From Saprospiraceae bacterium UBA7687 (lineage in GTDB: Bacteria; Bacteroidota; Bacteroidia; Chitinophagales; Saprospiraceae): a stretch of DNA of 64,000 nucleotides. The position numbers and the translations under genes are program-made. The notes below the pieces were generated by a model. The model ran no database searches and was not told the origin of the DNA. It worked only from the letters and a program-made list of their open reading frames with translations. Below, in pieces: positions 35,152 through 44,866 of this stretch; the first letter of the stretch is position 1, and each line of letters opens with the position of its first letter. The stretch covers positions 1-64,000 of the forward strand of contig DLGT01000096.1 of the NCBI GenBank assembly GCA_002482845.1, in the 5' to 3' direction.

Positions 35152-35367
35152 ATGAAAAGTAAAGTAAACACAAAACACGCATTTATTGCACTTCTTGTTG
35201 TGAGTATATATTGTGCATTTTACTTGCAGTATCAAACTAACGCACCGACATCAGTTTCTGCTGATATTCAGTTTGTAGAATCATCAATGAAAGAAGGCAC
35301 ATACCTACCTGATGTTAAAATTGTAAAAGAGATATTAAAAAACATTTTTAACATAGTCAAAGCTTAG
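35152..35367 (+). CDS. Small single-pass membrane or exported protein (71 aa), unknown
   Basis: ATG at 35152. Basic start MKSKVNTKHA, one hydrophobic segment FIALLVVSIYCAFYL (about 11-25), and a polar tail with an amphipathic C-terminal helix VKIVKEILKNIFNIVKA. There is no Cys lipobox; Cys21 lies inside the hydrophobic segment. A consensus promoter stands about 75 bp upstream, and the ORF is isolated by about 230 bp on the right, so it is probably its own transcription unit. No family recognised. The positively charged amphipathic tail could be membrane-active or a protein-interaction helix (inference). Confidence 0.65.
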   Translation: MKSKVNTKHAFIALLVVSIYCAFYLQYQTNAPTSVSADIQFVESSMKEGTYLPDVKIVKEILKNIFNIVKA

Positions 35368-35553
35368 ATCTTTCTGATCGAGATTTTTTGAATGGTTAAA
35401 AGCTATTTTTTTTTGAGTTCGACTATATTTTTCTGGGATCAAATGCAATGAAAAAACAGCAATTTGTGTCTCCATGAAGTTAAAAACTGTTAAAATTTTA
35501 TTAAAATAGTACGTTTTTTAAAGAATTGACAACAATCTGTTTGACAGATTCAT

Positions 35554-35561
35554 TACTTTTG
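35554..35561 (+). promoter_or_regulatory. -7 element TACTTTTG for the thioredoxin-fold gene
   Basis: A perfect TAnnTTTG match 49 bp before ATG 35603. It lies only 15 bp before the alternative GTG at 35576, which favours the ATG. Confidence 0.5.
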
Positions 35562-35602
35562 TTGACCAAGACAAAGTGGAGAGTATTTATTATTTTATAT
35601 TT

Positions 35603-36154
35603 ATGAATCTGAGAATTTTTCTTTTAGGCCTTTCTTTTTTTTACTTATCACCTATGATAGGGCAGAACAAAATAAAATGGACTTCATGGGATTTAGCTCA
35701 AGAAAAGATCCAAAAGTCCAATAAAAAATTTATTATTTACTTTTATTACGATGGATGTAAATGGTGTAGGTTTATGGAAGAAAACACATTTGCAAACGAC
35801 CAATTAGCAAGATTTGTAAATCAAAACTTCTACACATTTAGAATAAATGCAGAATCTACTGAAAAAATTACCCTTAACAATAAATCATACTCTTCAGTCC
35901 GTGTAGGTAAATATGATTTTCACGAGTTAGCAGTTGATCTTCTTAATGGATATATGTCATTTCCAGCGGTAGCCTTTATGGACGAAAAGTTTACCAAAAT
36001 CCAGTCATACGATGGCTTTATAGAACTAGAAGATTTTGAAATGTTACTTGCTTTTTATGCAGGAGATCATTACAAAAATACTAGGTGGAAGCGATATGCA
36101 AATAATTATTGTAAAGAAAGTCATTTTAATTCTCTCGTCAAGGATAGAAAATAG
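35603..36154 (+). CDS. Exported thioredoxin-fold protein (DUF255/thioredoxin_7-like)
   Basis: From ATG 35603 the product is 183 aa with a signal peptide (MNLRIFLLGLSFFYLSPMIGQ). A thioredoxin-like domain follows, with W-T-S-W-D-L-A-Q and the redox motif DGCKWCRFMEENTF (C-x2-C, about 48-51) and a cis-Pro-like loop MSFPAVAFMDE. Such proteins reduce or isomerise disulfides in the periplasm, or act as cytochrome and secretion helpers. The longer GTG start at 35576 would place extra residues before the signal peptide and nearly touch the promoter. It may help fold the Cys-rich T9SS cargo nearby (inference). Confidence 0.85.
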   Translation: MNLRIFLLGLSFFYLSPMIGQNKIKWTSWDLAQEKIQKSNKKFIIYFYYDGCKWCRFMEENTFANDQLARFVNQNFYTFRINAESTEKITLNNKSYSSVRVGKYDFHELAVDLLNGYMSFPAVAFMDEKFTKIQSYDGFIELEDFEMLLAFYAGDHYKNTRWKRYANNYCKESHFNSLVKDRK

Positions 36155-36183
36155 AACCTAACTTTTGGTTCAGTTCATCTTTA

Positions 36184-36212
36184 TTTAGGAATCGTTTAAA
36201 ATGATTCCTAAA
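36184..36212 (+). terminator. Hairpin after the thioredoxin-fold gene
   Basis: A perfect 10-bp stem TTTAGGAATC/GATTCCTAAA with a 9-nt loop, about 30 bp after the stop. The following T content is modest, so it is a weak intrinsic terminator or a processing hairpin. Confidence 0.45.
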
Positions 36213-36217
36213 ATTAA

Positions 36218-36248
36218 TTGTTTCAAAATTATTTAATTACTACTTTTG
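36218..36248 (+). promoter_or_regulatory. Promoter of the prolyl oligopeptidase operon
   Basis: TTG at 36218-36220 and TACTTTTG at 36241-36248 with a 20-bp spacer, a good match to the Bacteroidota -33/-7 layout. The ATG follows 43 bp later. Confidence 0.6.
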
Positions 36249-36291
36249 GGCTTTTAATAATTGACATCATTTCACATTAATCAATCTTAAA

Positions 36292-38424
36292 ATGAACAAA
36301 TTTTTGCCATTTTTAATCGCTATTTCTGTTATAGCTTGTAAAGAAAAAGAAATGCCTAAAATCGCTCAAGAAGCCTTACAATATCCACAAACTAGAAAAG
36401 ATACCACACAAAATACTTTTTTTGATACAACCATTATCGACCAGTATAGATGGCTCGAAGATGACCTGTCTGCAGAGACAAATGCTTGGGTAGATGCTCA
36501 AAATAAAGTCACATTTGATTATTTAGACAAAATTCCTTTTAAAGCAGATTATAAGTCTAGATTAGAGAAACTGTGGAATTATGAGAAATACGGGGCACCT
36601 TTTAAAGAAGGAAAATATACGTATTTTTACAAAAACGATGGTCTCCAAAATCAATTTGTGCTTTGGAGAAATAATGGGGAAAAAGATGCAGAAATATTCC
36701 TAGACCCAAATACTTTTTCAAAAGATGGTACGACTTCATTAGCAGGAATAGAATTTTCAAAAGATGGCTCTAAAGTAGCATATCAAATTTCTGAAGGTGG
36801 AAGCGACTGGAGAAAGGTCATAATAATGGATGCTGATAGCAAAAAAATAATAGAAGATACCTTGATTGATGTTAAATTCAGTGGATTATCTTGGAGAGGT
36901 AATGAAGGTTTTTACTACTCAAGCTATGATAAACCTAAAGGAAGCGAACTTTCAGCAAAAACAGATCAACACAAATTATATTATCACAAATTAGGCACAT
37001 CACAGAAAGATGATAAAGTTATTTTTGGCGATAAGCAAAAAAGAAGATATGTAGGTGGTTCCGTAACTGAAGATGAAAGATATTTATTTATCACAGCAGC
37101 CACTTCTACTTCAGGAAATGAGTTATACATGATAGACCTTAAAGACAAATCAGGCAAACTTATTACTTTGGTGGATAATTTTAATAGTGATAGTTATGTT
37201 ATTGAGAATGAAGGTACTAAGCTCTTTATAGTTACTAATTTGAATGCACCAAACGAAAAGATTGTAACAACTGATGCTTCCAATCCAGTGGCAAGTACTT
37301 GGGTAGATTTTATACCAGAAACCGAGAATGTACTTAGTGCAGGAACAGCTTGTGGATACTTTTTTGCACATTACATGAAAGATGCGTTATCAAATATCAA
37401 ACAATATGATTACACAGGTAAATTAGTTCGTGAAGTCACATTACCAGGTTTAGGTACTGCTTCTATGGGTGGCGCGAAAAAAGATGAAAAAGATGTTTAT
37501 TTCTCATTTACAAATTATATCACACCGGGTAGTATTTACAAATACAATCCTGAAACTGGCGCATCAGAAGTCTACGTAACACCAAAAATCGACTTCAATC
37601 CAGAGAATTACGAATCAAAACAAGTATTCTATACTTCAAAGGATGGTACAAAAGTGCCAATGATCATCACACATAAAAAAGGTTTAAAACTTGATGGTAA
37701 TAATCCTGCCATGCTATATGGATATGGTGGATTTAACGTCAGCATCACACCTAATTTTAGTATTTCTAATGCTGTGTGGATGGAGCAAGGTGGAATTTAT
37801 GCAGTTCCAAACCTAAGAGGAGGCGGAGAATATGGTAAAAAATGGCACGATGCAGGTACTCAAATGAAAAAACAAAATGTATTTGACGATTTTATTGCTG
37901 CAGCAGAATATTTGATAGCCAATAAATACACTTCAAGTGACTATCTTGCCATCGCTGGTGGTTCCAATGGTGGATTGCTTGTAGGTGCTTGTATGACACA
38001 GCGTCCTGACCTCTTTAAAGTAGCACTTCCAGCTGTCGGTGTACTTGATATGCTTCGTTATCATACCTTTACAGCTGGTGCAGGATGGGCTTATGATTAT
38101 GGAACAGCTGAACAAAGCAAAGAAATGCTAGATTATTTATTGGGATATTCTCCTGTACACAATGTCAAAGAAACATCATATCCAGCTACAATGGTAACTA
38201 CTGCGGACCATGATGATAGGGTAGTGCCAGCTCACTCATACAAGTTTATTGCAGAGTTGCAAGCTAAACAACAAGGTACAAATCCTGTAGTGATACGTAT
38301 AGACAAAAGTGCAGGTCATGGCGCTGGAAAACCTACTTCGAAAATCATCGAAGAAGCAGCAGATAGATACAGTTTTGCCCTGTATAATATGGGTAAGTCA
38401 TTTATAAAAGATATTAAAAATTAA
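36292..38424 (+). CDS. Prolyl oligopeptidase (S9A), lipoprotein
   Basis: A 710-aa serine peptidase. The N-terminus MNKFLPFLIAISVIAC is a lipoprotein signal with lipobox V-I-A-C (Cys16). A seven-bladed propeller follows (about 30-430; start YRWLEDDLSAETNAWVDAQN, family-typical), then an alpha/beta-hydrolase domain with YGYGGFNVS, catalytic Ser558 in AGGSNGGLL, Asp in TADHDDRVVP and His in SAGHGAG. It cleaves short proline-containing peptides, here probably at the periplasmic face of a membrane. The M20 dipeptidase gene follows 8 bp later, giving a peptide-degradation operon. Confidence 0.95.
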   Translation: MNKFLPFLIAISVIACKEKEMPKIAQEALQYPQTRKDTTQNTFFDTTIIDQYRWLEDDLSAETNAWVDAQNKVTFDYLDKIPFKADYKSRLEKLWNYEKYGAPFKEGKYTYFYKNDGLQNQFVLWRNNGEKDAEIFLDPNTFSKDGTTSLAGIEFSKDGSKVAYQISEGGSDWRKVIIMDADSKKIIEDTLIDVKFSGLSWRGNEGFYYSSYDKPKGSELSAKTDQHKLYYHKLGTSQKDDKVIFGDKQKRRYVGGSVTEDERYLFITAATSTSGNELYMIDLKDKSGKLITLVDNFNSDSYVIENEGTKLFIVTNLNAPNEKIVTTDASNPVASTWVDFIPETENVLSAGTACGYFFAHYMKDALSNIKQYDYTGKLVREVTLPGLGTASMGGAKKDEKDVYFSFTNYITPGSIYKYNPETGASEVYVTPKIDFNPENYESKQVFYTSKDGTKVPMIITHKKGLKLDGNNPAMLYGYGGFNVSITPNFSISNAVWMEQGGIYAVPNLRGGGEYGKKWHDAGTQMKKQNVFDDFIAAAEYLIANKYTSSDYLAIAGGSNGGLLVGACMTQRPDLFKVALPAVGVLDMLRYHTFTAGAGWAYDYGTAEQSKEMLDYLLGYSPVHNVKETSYPATMVTTADHDDRVVPAHSYKFIAELQAKQQGTNPVVIRIDKSAGHGAGKPTSKIIEEAADRYSFALYNMGKSFIKDIKN

Positions 38425-38431
38425 ACATATC

Positions 38432-39820
38432 ATGTCAAAAGTTAACCAATATATTGCTGAAAATAAAACAAGATTTCTAGATGAATTGCTAGAGATGTTA
38501 AGAATTCCATCCGTAAGTGCTGATCCAAAATACAAAGCTGATGTAGCCAGAAATGCTGAAGTAGTGGCAGAAAGTTTAAGAAGTGCAGGATGTGCAAAAG
38601 TTGAAATCTACCCTACAGCTGGGCATCCTATCGTATATGGTGAACATGTATTTGATGCATCATTACCTACTGTTTTGGTTTATGGTCATTACGATGTTCA
38701 GCCTGCGGACCCATTAGAATTATGGGAAAGTCCACCTTTTGAACCAGTGATCAAAAAAACAGACATTCATCCAGAAGGCGCTATTTTTGCTCGAGGATCT
38801 TGTGATGATAAAGGACAAATGTTCATGCATGTAAAGGCATTTGAAGCCATGATCAGGACTAATGAACTCGCTTGTAATGTCAAATTTATGATCGAGGGCG
38901 AAGAAGAGATAGGTTCAAGCAATCTTGGTACTTTTTGCAATACATATAAAGAAATGCTTGCTTGTGATGTAGTTTTGATTTCAGATACATCTGTGATTGC
39001 CAATGATATACCTTCTATTACTGTGGGTCTTCGAGGGTTGAGTTATGTAGAAGTAGAAGTCACAGGTCCAAATAAAGACCTTCATTCAGGTGTGTACGGT
39101 GGTGCTGTAGGTAATCCTGCAAATATTTTGTGTGATATGATAGCTTCCCTAAAAGATAGTAACAAACACATCACGATTCCAGGATTTTATGATGATGTGG
39201 TGATCGTTTCTGATGAAGAACGAGCGGCAATGAATAAGGCGCCTTTCAGTAGAGATGAATACATGAAAGGGTTAGGTGTGCAAGATACTCAAGGCGAAAA
39301 GGGTTATACCATATTAGAGCAAACATCCATAAGGCCTACACTAGAAGTCAATGGTATTTGGGGCGGATATATAGGAGAAGGTGCCAAAACAGTGCTCCCT
39401 TCCAAAGCATTTGCCAAAATCAGCATGAGATTAGTTCCCAATCAAAAAAGTGATGTCATTACTAAGTTGTTTAAAGATTACTTCGAAAGTATTGCACCAC
39501 CTTCTGTCAAAGTAGAGGTAAGGCCACATCATGGAGGAGAAGCTGCGGTGACACCATCAGATACACCAGAGTATAAAGCGGCTGCCAAAGCAATGTTAGA
39601 GACATATGGTAAGGAGCCAATTCCAGTAAGAGGTGGAGGCAGTATTCCTATCGTAGCATTGTTTGAGAAAGTATTGAATGTGAAGACCGTATTAATGGGA
39701 TTTGGTTTGGATTCAGATGATATTCACTCTCCAAATGAGCATTATGGTGTGTTCAATTTTTATAAAGGCATTGAGACCATTCCGCATTTCTATAAATATT
39801 ATGCTGAATTAAAAAAGTAG
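38432..39820 (+). CDS. M20-family dipeptidase
   Basis: A 462-aa metallopeptidase of the M20/M28 superfamily without signal peptide, so cytosolic. Metal ligands are seen in VYGHYDVQPADP (His, and Asp as catalytic neighbour), ARGSCDDKGQ (bridging Asp), EGEEEIGS (catalytic Glu and ligand Glu), LISDTSV (Asp) and, near the end, DIHSPNEHYG (His). The dimerisation domain lies around 200-330. It hydrolyses dipeptides, a logical next step after the oligopeptidase encoded 8 bp upstream. The length is standard for the family. Confidence 0.93.
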   Translation: MSKVNQYIAENKTRFLDELLEMLRIPSVSADPKYKADVARNAEVVAESLRSAGCAKVEIYPTAGHPIVYGEHVFDASLPTVLVYGHYDVQPADPLELWESPPFEPVIKKTDIHPEGAIFARGSCDDKGQMFMHVKAFEAMIRTNELACNVKFMIEGEEEIGSSNLGTFCNTYKEMLACDVVLISDTSVIANDIPSITVGLRGLSYVEVEVTGPNKDLHSGVYGGAVGNPANILCDMIASLKDSNKHITIPGFYDDVVIVSDEERAAMNKAPFSRDEYMKGLGVQDTQGEKGYTILEQTSIRPTLEVNGIWGGYIGEGAKTVLPSKAFAKISMRLVPNQKSDVITKLFKDYFESIAPPSVKVEVRPHHGGEAAVTPSDTPEYKAAAKAMLETYGKEPIPVRGGGSIPIVALFEKVLNVKTVLMGFGLDSDDIHSPNEHYGVFNFYKGIETIPHFYKYYAELKK

Positions 39821-39931
39821 GAAATTTATAATCAAATTTTGTTTTGTTAATTCATTGATTTAATCGGGCCGATTCTACTAATTGGAACTTGGTAAGTCAT
39901 TGAATTCAAATTATCGCATTAAAACTCCATT

Positions 39932-40603
39932 ATGCATATTGATATCATCACGGTTGTGCCTGAATTGCTAAGGAGTCCGTTTGAACATTCTATCATGAAA
40001 CGAGCAGGTGACAAGGGTTTGCTCGATATCAATGTCATCCAACTCAGAAATTTTGGACTTGGTATTCATAAACAAGTAGATGACTATCAGTTTGGTGGTG
40101 GCGCAGGTATGGTGATGATGTGTGAACCATTAGATACATGTATTATGTCATTAAAGTCAGAGCGGACTTATGACCAAGTTATCTATATGACGCCTGATGG
40201 ACAGACTTTTAACCAAAAAATAGCCAATAGACTTTCCTGTTTTGAAAATCTTATGATCATTTGCGGTCATTATAAAGGTATTGACCAACGAATTAGAGAT
40301 ATGCACGTCACTATGGAGTTGTCCATAGGAGATTATGTACTGTCAGGTGGAGAGTTGGCAGCAGCAGTAGTAGTAGACGCTATTGGGAGATTAATTCCAG
40401 GAGTACTTAATGACGAGACAAGCGCCCTGACCGATTCATTTCAAGATAACCTATTGGCACCACCTGTTTATACTAGACCAGCAGATTTTAAAGGCCATAA
40501 AGTGCCTGAGATATTATTGTCAGGTCATGAAAGAAAAATAGATGAATGGAGGTACGAAGAAGCTTTAAGATTAACGACAGAAAAAAGGCCAGACTTGTTG
40601 TAG
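39932..40603 (+). CDS. trmD: tRNA (guanine-N1)-methyltransferase, TrmD
   Basis: A 223-aa SPOUT methyltransferase that methylates G37 N1 in tRNAs and prevents frameshifting. The motifs are characteristic: IITVVPELL, QVDDYQFGGGAGMVM, MTPDGQTFNQ, ICGHYKGIDQRI and the trefoil-knot SAM loop SIGDYVLSGGELAA, followed by GVLNDETSALTDSF. It stands alone rather than with rimM, rpsP and rplS as in many bacteria, a layout common in Bacteroidota. The length is usual for the phylum. Confidence 0.96.
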   Translation: MHIDIITVVPELLRSPFEHSIMKRAGDKGLLDINVIQLRNFGLGIHKQVDDYQFGGGAGMVMMCEPLDTCIMSLKSERTYDQVIYMTPDGQTFNQKIANRLSCFENLMIICGHYKGIDQRIRDMHVTMELSIGDYVLSGGELAAAVVVDAIGRLIPGVLNDETSALTDSFQDNLLAPPVYTRPADFKGHKVPEILLSGHERKIDEWRYEEALRLTTEKRPDLL

Positions 40604-40776
40604 GCCTACATTTTATACTAGATTTGGATGAAAAAAGTATCACAAAACCCAAATTGCTGCAAACTATGATGGAACTTGTAATCCATTTTGGGAAGATGAT
40701 TTTCTATAAATATGTAAATATATCGTAATAAATATTAAAAATTCATAGTTTTGCACTTTTAAAGGAATGACCAATT

Positions 40777-40784
40777 GTAGTTTT
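40777..40784 (+). promoter_or_regulatory. -7 element TAGTTTTG upstream of topA
   Basis: Fits TAnnTTTG. A second identical element stands at 40746-40753. The leader to the topA start at 40893 would be about 100 nt. Confidence 0.35.
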
Positions 40785-40892
40785 GTGATGGTTTTTTCTT
40801 TTTTGGATGATAAATCGAATTAACTATTTTTATAGCGTTTCGCATTTTTTGTCCGTATTATCCTTGCTAAATAATTAATAAAGTTTGTCCAA

Positions 40893-43439
40893 ATGGCGAA
40901 AAACTTACTCATAGTGGAGTCCCCGGCGAAAGCCAAAACAATAGAAAAAATTCTCGGTTCAGATTTTACCGTTAAGTCTAGTTACGGTCACATCAGAGAC
41001 CTAGAAAAGGGAAATAGAGGAATAGACATTGCCAATAATTTTGAGCCATCTTACGTCGTATCACCCGAAAAAACCAAAGTCGTAAGAGAGCTCAAAGAAC
41101 ATGTCAAAAAAGCAACAGAAGTGTGGCTTGCGACGGACGAGGACCGAGAGGGAGAAGCCATTTCTTGGCATTTGTGCAAGGAGCTCGGACTGAATGAGAA
41201 GACAACAAAACGGATTGTATTCTCTGAAATCACCAAACCAGCTATCCAAAAAGCAGTAGCAAACCCTCGTACTGTTGACATTGACCTTGTCAATGCTCAG
41301 CAAGCTCGTAGAATTCTCGACAGACTAGTGGGCTTTGAATTGTCAGAGGTACTTTGGAGAAAAGTAAAAAATAAATTGTCTGCAGGTAGGGTACAATCTG
41401 TGGCAGTAAAACTTATCGTAGAGAGAGAAAGAGAAATCCAAAACTTTAATTCCACACCGTTTTTTAAAATTACTGCAATATTTCAAGTAGATAATGGCAG
41501 AGGTGAAAAAGTAGCTCTAAAGGCGGAATATACTACTAGAATCGATAATGTAGAAGATGCTAAATCGTTTTTGGACAAATGTAATGGTGCAGATTTTAAT
41601 ATTAACAGTATAGAGAAAAAACCACTTAAACGGTTTCCTGCTCCACCTTTTACAACATCGACCTTGCAACAAGAAGCGAGTAGAAAACTAGGTTTTTCTG
41701 TAAATAGGACAATGTCCACTGCTCAACGACTGTATGAAGAAGGTCTCATTACGTATATGAGAACCGATTCTTCCAATTTAAGTGATACAGCAGTGGCAGC
41801 TATTGCAGCAGAAATAGAATCAAGTTATGGTCAAAATTATCTTCACATAAGGAAGTATAAGTCAAAAACGGCTAATGCACAAGAAGCACACGAAGCTATC
41901 AGACCTACCTATATAGAGCGCAAAAATATCGGACCAGATCGAGATCAAATGAGACTCTATGACTTGATATGGAAGCGTACGATAGCGAGTCAAATGTCTG
42001 AAGCAGAAATAGAAAAGACGATCGTAAAGATTGATATTTCTACCATGAAGGACAAACAACTCGAAGCGGTAGGTGAAGTTTTAACCTTTGATGGATTCTT
42101 AAAAGTATATCTAGAATCTACGGATGACGATGAAGACGAAGATACAAAAGGCATGCTTCCACCATTAAAACAAGGACAAAATCTTGCCTTAGATTATATG
42201 GAGTCAGTTGAGAGTTTTACTCGACCACCATCAAGATATACGGAAGCAAGTTTGGTCAAAAAACTTGAAGAACTAGGTATCGGTAGACCTTCTACTTACG
42301 CTCCTACCATTACGAAAATAATGGAAGAAGAGCGTGGTTACGTTACCAAAGAGAGTCGTGAAGGTATGGCTCGTGCATACAGATATATGAAACTGCACGC
42401 CGGTAGTATCAAATCTGAGACCAAGTCTGAAATGACAGGTGCTACTAAAAATTGTCTTTATCCATCAGATTTGGGTATGGTTGTGGTGGATTTCTTGTCA
42501 GAACATTTTGATCAAGTCATGAATTACAGTTTTACGGCAAGGGTAGAAGATGAATTGGACAAAATAGCAACTGATGGTGTAGATTGGAAAGGAATGCTCA
42601 AAAATTTCTATGGTCCTTTTCATGACAATGTGGAAAAAACCATGGAAACTGCCGAAAGAGCAAAGGGGAAAAGAGAATTGGGTGTAGACGAAGCATCGGG
42701 CTATTCTGTCCTTGCGCAGATGACTAGATTTGGGCCGGTCATCCAAATAGGTGACAGAGAAGAAGTGAAGGAAGGAGAAAAACCAAGATATGCAAACCTT
42801 AAGCCTGGTCAGTCTCTTGAGACGATAACGTTTGAAGAGGCAATGGAGTTGTTTAAGTTGCCAAGAACAATAGGTGATTACAAAGGTGAAGAAATCATAG
42901 TGAATACAGGTAGATATGGACCATACGTCAAAGTGGGTGAGCTTTTTGTAAACCTACCGCGTAATCTTGATCCGATGTCGATTTCTATAGAAGAAGCGAC
43001 AACACTTATTGATGCCAAAATGGATGAAAATGCACCCATTGGGCATTATAAAAACATGCCAATCACCAAAGGGAAAGGAAGATTCGGTCCATATGTGAAG
43101 TGGAACGATATTTTTGTTCCTATCCCAGCTAGGTATAAAATAGATACCATCACATCAGAACAAGCCATTGAAATCATTGATATAAAAGTGGAAAAGGAAG
43201 CCAATAGATATATTCAAAATTGGCCTGCTGATAAAGTTTCTATTGAAAATGGAAGATGGGGACCATATATCAAATTTGGTAAAAATAACCTAAAAGTACC
43301 AAAGGTAAATGGTGAAAAGGTAGAAGCAGATTACCTACAAACTGTAAGCCTAGATGTAGTGAAGTCTTGGATAGAAGCAGAAATTCCTGATGCATTTAAG
43401 AAAAAGGAAGTCAAAAAGAAAGAAGTAAAGAAAAAGTAA
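40893..43439 (+). CDS. topA: DNA topoisomerase I, TopA
   Basis: An 848-aa type IA topoisomerase that relaxes negative supercoils. The Toprim domain starts LLIVESPAKAKTIEKILG and has the metal-binding ATDEDREGEAISWH. The catalytic tyrosine is Tyr288 in LITYMRTDSSNLS. The C-terminus has no zinc-finger cysteines; instead it has repeated NTGRYGPYVKVG / KGRFGPYVKWN / NGRWGPYIKFG modules, the glycine-rich repeat type common in Bacteroidota, and ends in a Lys-rich tail that probably aids DNA binding. The gene is monocistronic. Confidence 0.97.
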   Translation: MAKNLLIVESPAKAKTIEKILGSDFTVKSSYGHIRDLEKGNRGIDIANNFEPSYVVSPEKTKVVRELKEHVKKATEVWLATDEDREGEAISWHLCKELGLNEKTTKRIVFSEITKPAIQKAVANPRTVDIDLVNAQQARRILDRLVGFELSEVLWRKVKNKLSAGRVQSVAVKLIVEREREIQNFNSTPFFKITAIFQVDNGRGEKVALKAEYTTRIDNVEDAKSFLDKCNGADFNINSIEKKPLKRFPAPPFTTSTLQQEASRKLGFSVNRTMSTAQRLYEEGLITYMRTDSSNLSDTAVAAIAAEIESSYGQNYLHIRKYKSKTANAQEAHEAIRPTYIERKNIGPDRDQMRLYDLIWKRTIASQMSEAEIEKTIVKIDISTMKDKQLEAVGEVLTFDGFLKVYLESTDDDEDEDTKGMLPPLKQGQNLALDYMESVESFTRPPSRYTEASLVKKLEELGIGRPSTYAPTITKIMEEERGYVTKESREGMARAYRYMKLHAGSIKSETKSEMTGATKNCLYPSDLGMVVVDFLSEHFDQVMNYSFTARVEDELDKIATDGVDWKGMLKNFYGPFHDNVEKTMETAERAKGKRELGVDEASGYSVLAQMTRFGPVIQIGDREEVKEGEKPRYANLKPGQSLETITFEEAMELFKLPRTIGDYKGEEIIVNTGRYGPYVKVGELFVNLPRNLDPMSISIEEATTLIDAKMDENAPIGHYKNMPITKGKGRFGPYVKWNDIFVPIPARYKIDTITSEQAIEIIDIKVEKEANRYIQNWPADKVSIENGRWGPYIKFGKNNLKVPKVNGEKVEADYLQTVSLDVVKSWIEAEIPDAFKKKEVKKKEVKKK

Positions 43440-43519
43440 ATCTAAGATTTTATAGCTTTTGAGCTTATATTTTATTGTTATTAAAATATTAAACTTTTCT
43501 TAACTAACAATAATATATG

Positions 43520-43527
43520 TATTTTTG
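43520..43527 (+). promoter_or_regulatory. -7 element TATTTTTG for the TPR/TonB-like gene
   Basis: Fits TAnnTTTG, 30 bp before ATG 43557. Confidence 0.45.
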
Positions 43528-43556
43528 TCTTTATATCATAACAAACCAGTGAAACC

Positions 43557-44627
43557 ATGAATATCCGTATTTTAAATGTGTTGACTTCGATATTATTGTT
43601 GTCTTCAGTTCTTCAGGCTCAAGTATTAGATGAAGAGACAGGATTTATTTTTGTCAAAGCTGAGTATCTTTTTGAAACAGGAAGATATGATGAAGCCATT
43701 ACGCAATATAATGCAGTGATAGCGAAAGATCCAAAATACAAAAATGCTTTAATAAAAAGAGGATTGGCTAAATATGCCTTAGCTGCTTATAAAGGGGCTA
43801 AAATGGACGCAATGCAATTTATTGAAGTCAATGGTATCAGTGCCGAGTCAGCAGGCTTACTTGGTAGGTCTTTTGCAGCTATGAACGATGCCAATGCAGC
43901 TATCAATTGTTTGACAGCGGCTATATCTTTGGATGATAAAAACACAGATTTTTACGAGTGGCGTGCCACAATTTTGGAGAATGAAGGACAGTTATTAAAA
44001 GCATGTAAAGATTATGAAACAGCGATGAATCTAGGAAGTGCTGCTGCCGAATCTAAAGCTAAAAATCTTTGTGGTATTAGTAAAAACCAATCAAATAATA
44101 AACCCAAAGTTAAAGTCATCAATCAGGAACCTGATCAACCGTCTACAATAGAAACTCCTGTAGAAACCACAAATCCAGGTGAGATACAGAAAGATGAAGT
44201 ATTATCTGAAGGTACTCAAGAACCGACGGGTGAGGTAACTGAAAATACAGAAACACCAACTACTATCGATGATTCTGAACATCCTGTCATTGATGAAAGT
44301 TTGCCTAAAGAAGATAACACAGTCAATAGCTTTGTCATAGATGAAGATTTGACAATTGAAGTATCAGGTCAAGAATTAGGAAGAAGGGCAATCTCCGAAA
44401 CACCAAGTATTTTGATTCTAGCAGATGAAAATGGTAAAGTAACGGTTAATATTTGTGTTAATAAATCAGGAACAGTAACAAAAGCTGAATTTAATGGCTC
44501 AATGTCAAGTATTGCCAAAAAAAGTCTAGTTTCATTAGCTATTAGAAAAGCAAAGGAATTTGAATTTGCCCCTGGAAAATATGACTCTCAATGTGGTATT
44601 ATGGTCTTCAAAATAAAGGGTAGCTAA
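43557..44627 (+). CDS. Exported TPR protein with TonB-like C-terminal domain
   Basis: A 356-aa protein with signal peptide MNIRILNVLTSILLLSSVLQAQ. Four or so TPR-like helical repeats follow (about 25-175; EYLFETGRYDEAITQYNAVIAKDPKYKNAL). A long low-complexity acidic Thr/Glu/Pro linker (about 180-265) leads to a C-terminal domain of about 85 residues (VTVNICVNKSGTVTKAEF ... EFEFAPGKYDSQCGIMVFKIK), which resembles TonB-C/energy-transducer domains. TonB normally has an N-terminal membrane anchor; here a cleavable signal peptide and TPR replace it. It is likely a periplasmic adaptor protein (inference). A strong terminator follows. Confidence 0.8.
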   Translation: MNIRILNVLTSILLLSSVLQAQVLDEETGFIFVKAEYLFETGRYDEAITQYNAVIAKDPKYKNALIKRGLAKYALAAYKGAKMDAMQFIEVNGISAESAGLLGRSFAAMNDANAAINCLTAAISLDDKNTDFYEWRATILENEGQLLKACKDYETAMNLGSAAAESKAKNLCGISKNQSNNKPKVKVINQEPDQPSTIETPVETTNPGEIQKDEVLSEGTQEPTGEVTENTETPTTIDDSEHPVIDESLPKEDNTVNSFVIDEDLTIEVSGQELGRRAISETPSILILADENGKVTVNICVNKSGTVTKAEFNGSMSSIAKKSLVSLAIRKAKEFEFAPGKYDSQCGIMVFKIKGS

Positions 44628-44673
44628 TCTCCACAATATAATTTGTAATTGCAAATTGCTAAAATATTTAAGT

Positions 44674-44705
44674 AAAGCTAAGCGTCATTGCTTAGCTTTC
44701 TTTAT
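44674..44705 (+). terminator. Intrinsic terminator after the TPR/TonB-like gene
   Basis: A perfect 10-bp stem AAAGCTAAGC/GCTTAGCTTT with a 6-nt loop, followed by ctttattt. Confidence 0.75.
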
Positions 44706-44866
44706 TTAAGGCTTTAAGTATTTGCTTTATTTTAAAAGCCCTTCCTCCCAAAGGAATTTGGGATGTATTAATTAAGAGAATACATAAATTAACATATACG
44801 CCGTTTTATCATCTTATGCTTTACATTAAAAAATGCTATTTTCAATAGGGAAATTGATCTTGATTA

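Noticed and set aside
40546..40728. 60-codon ORF overlapping the end of trmD
   Set aside because: It lies in another frame over conserved trmD sequence, and its continuation into the intergenic region shows no start signal or family.
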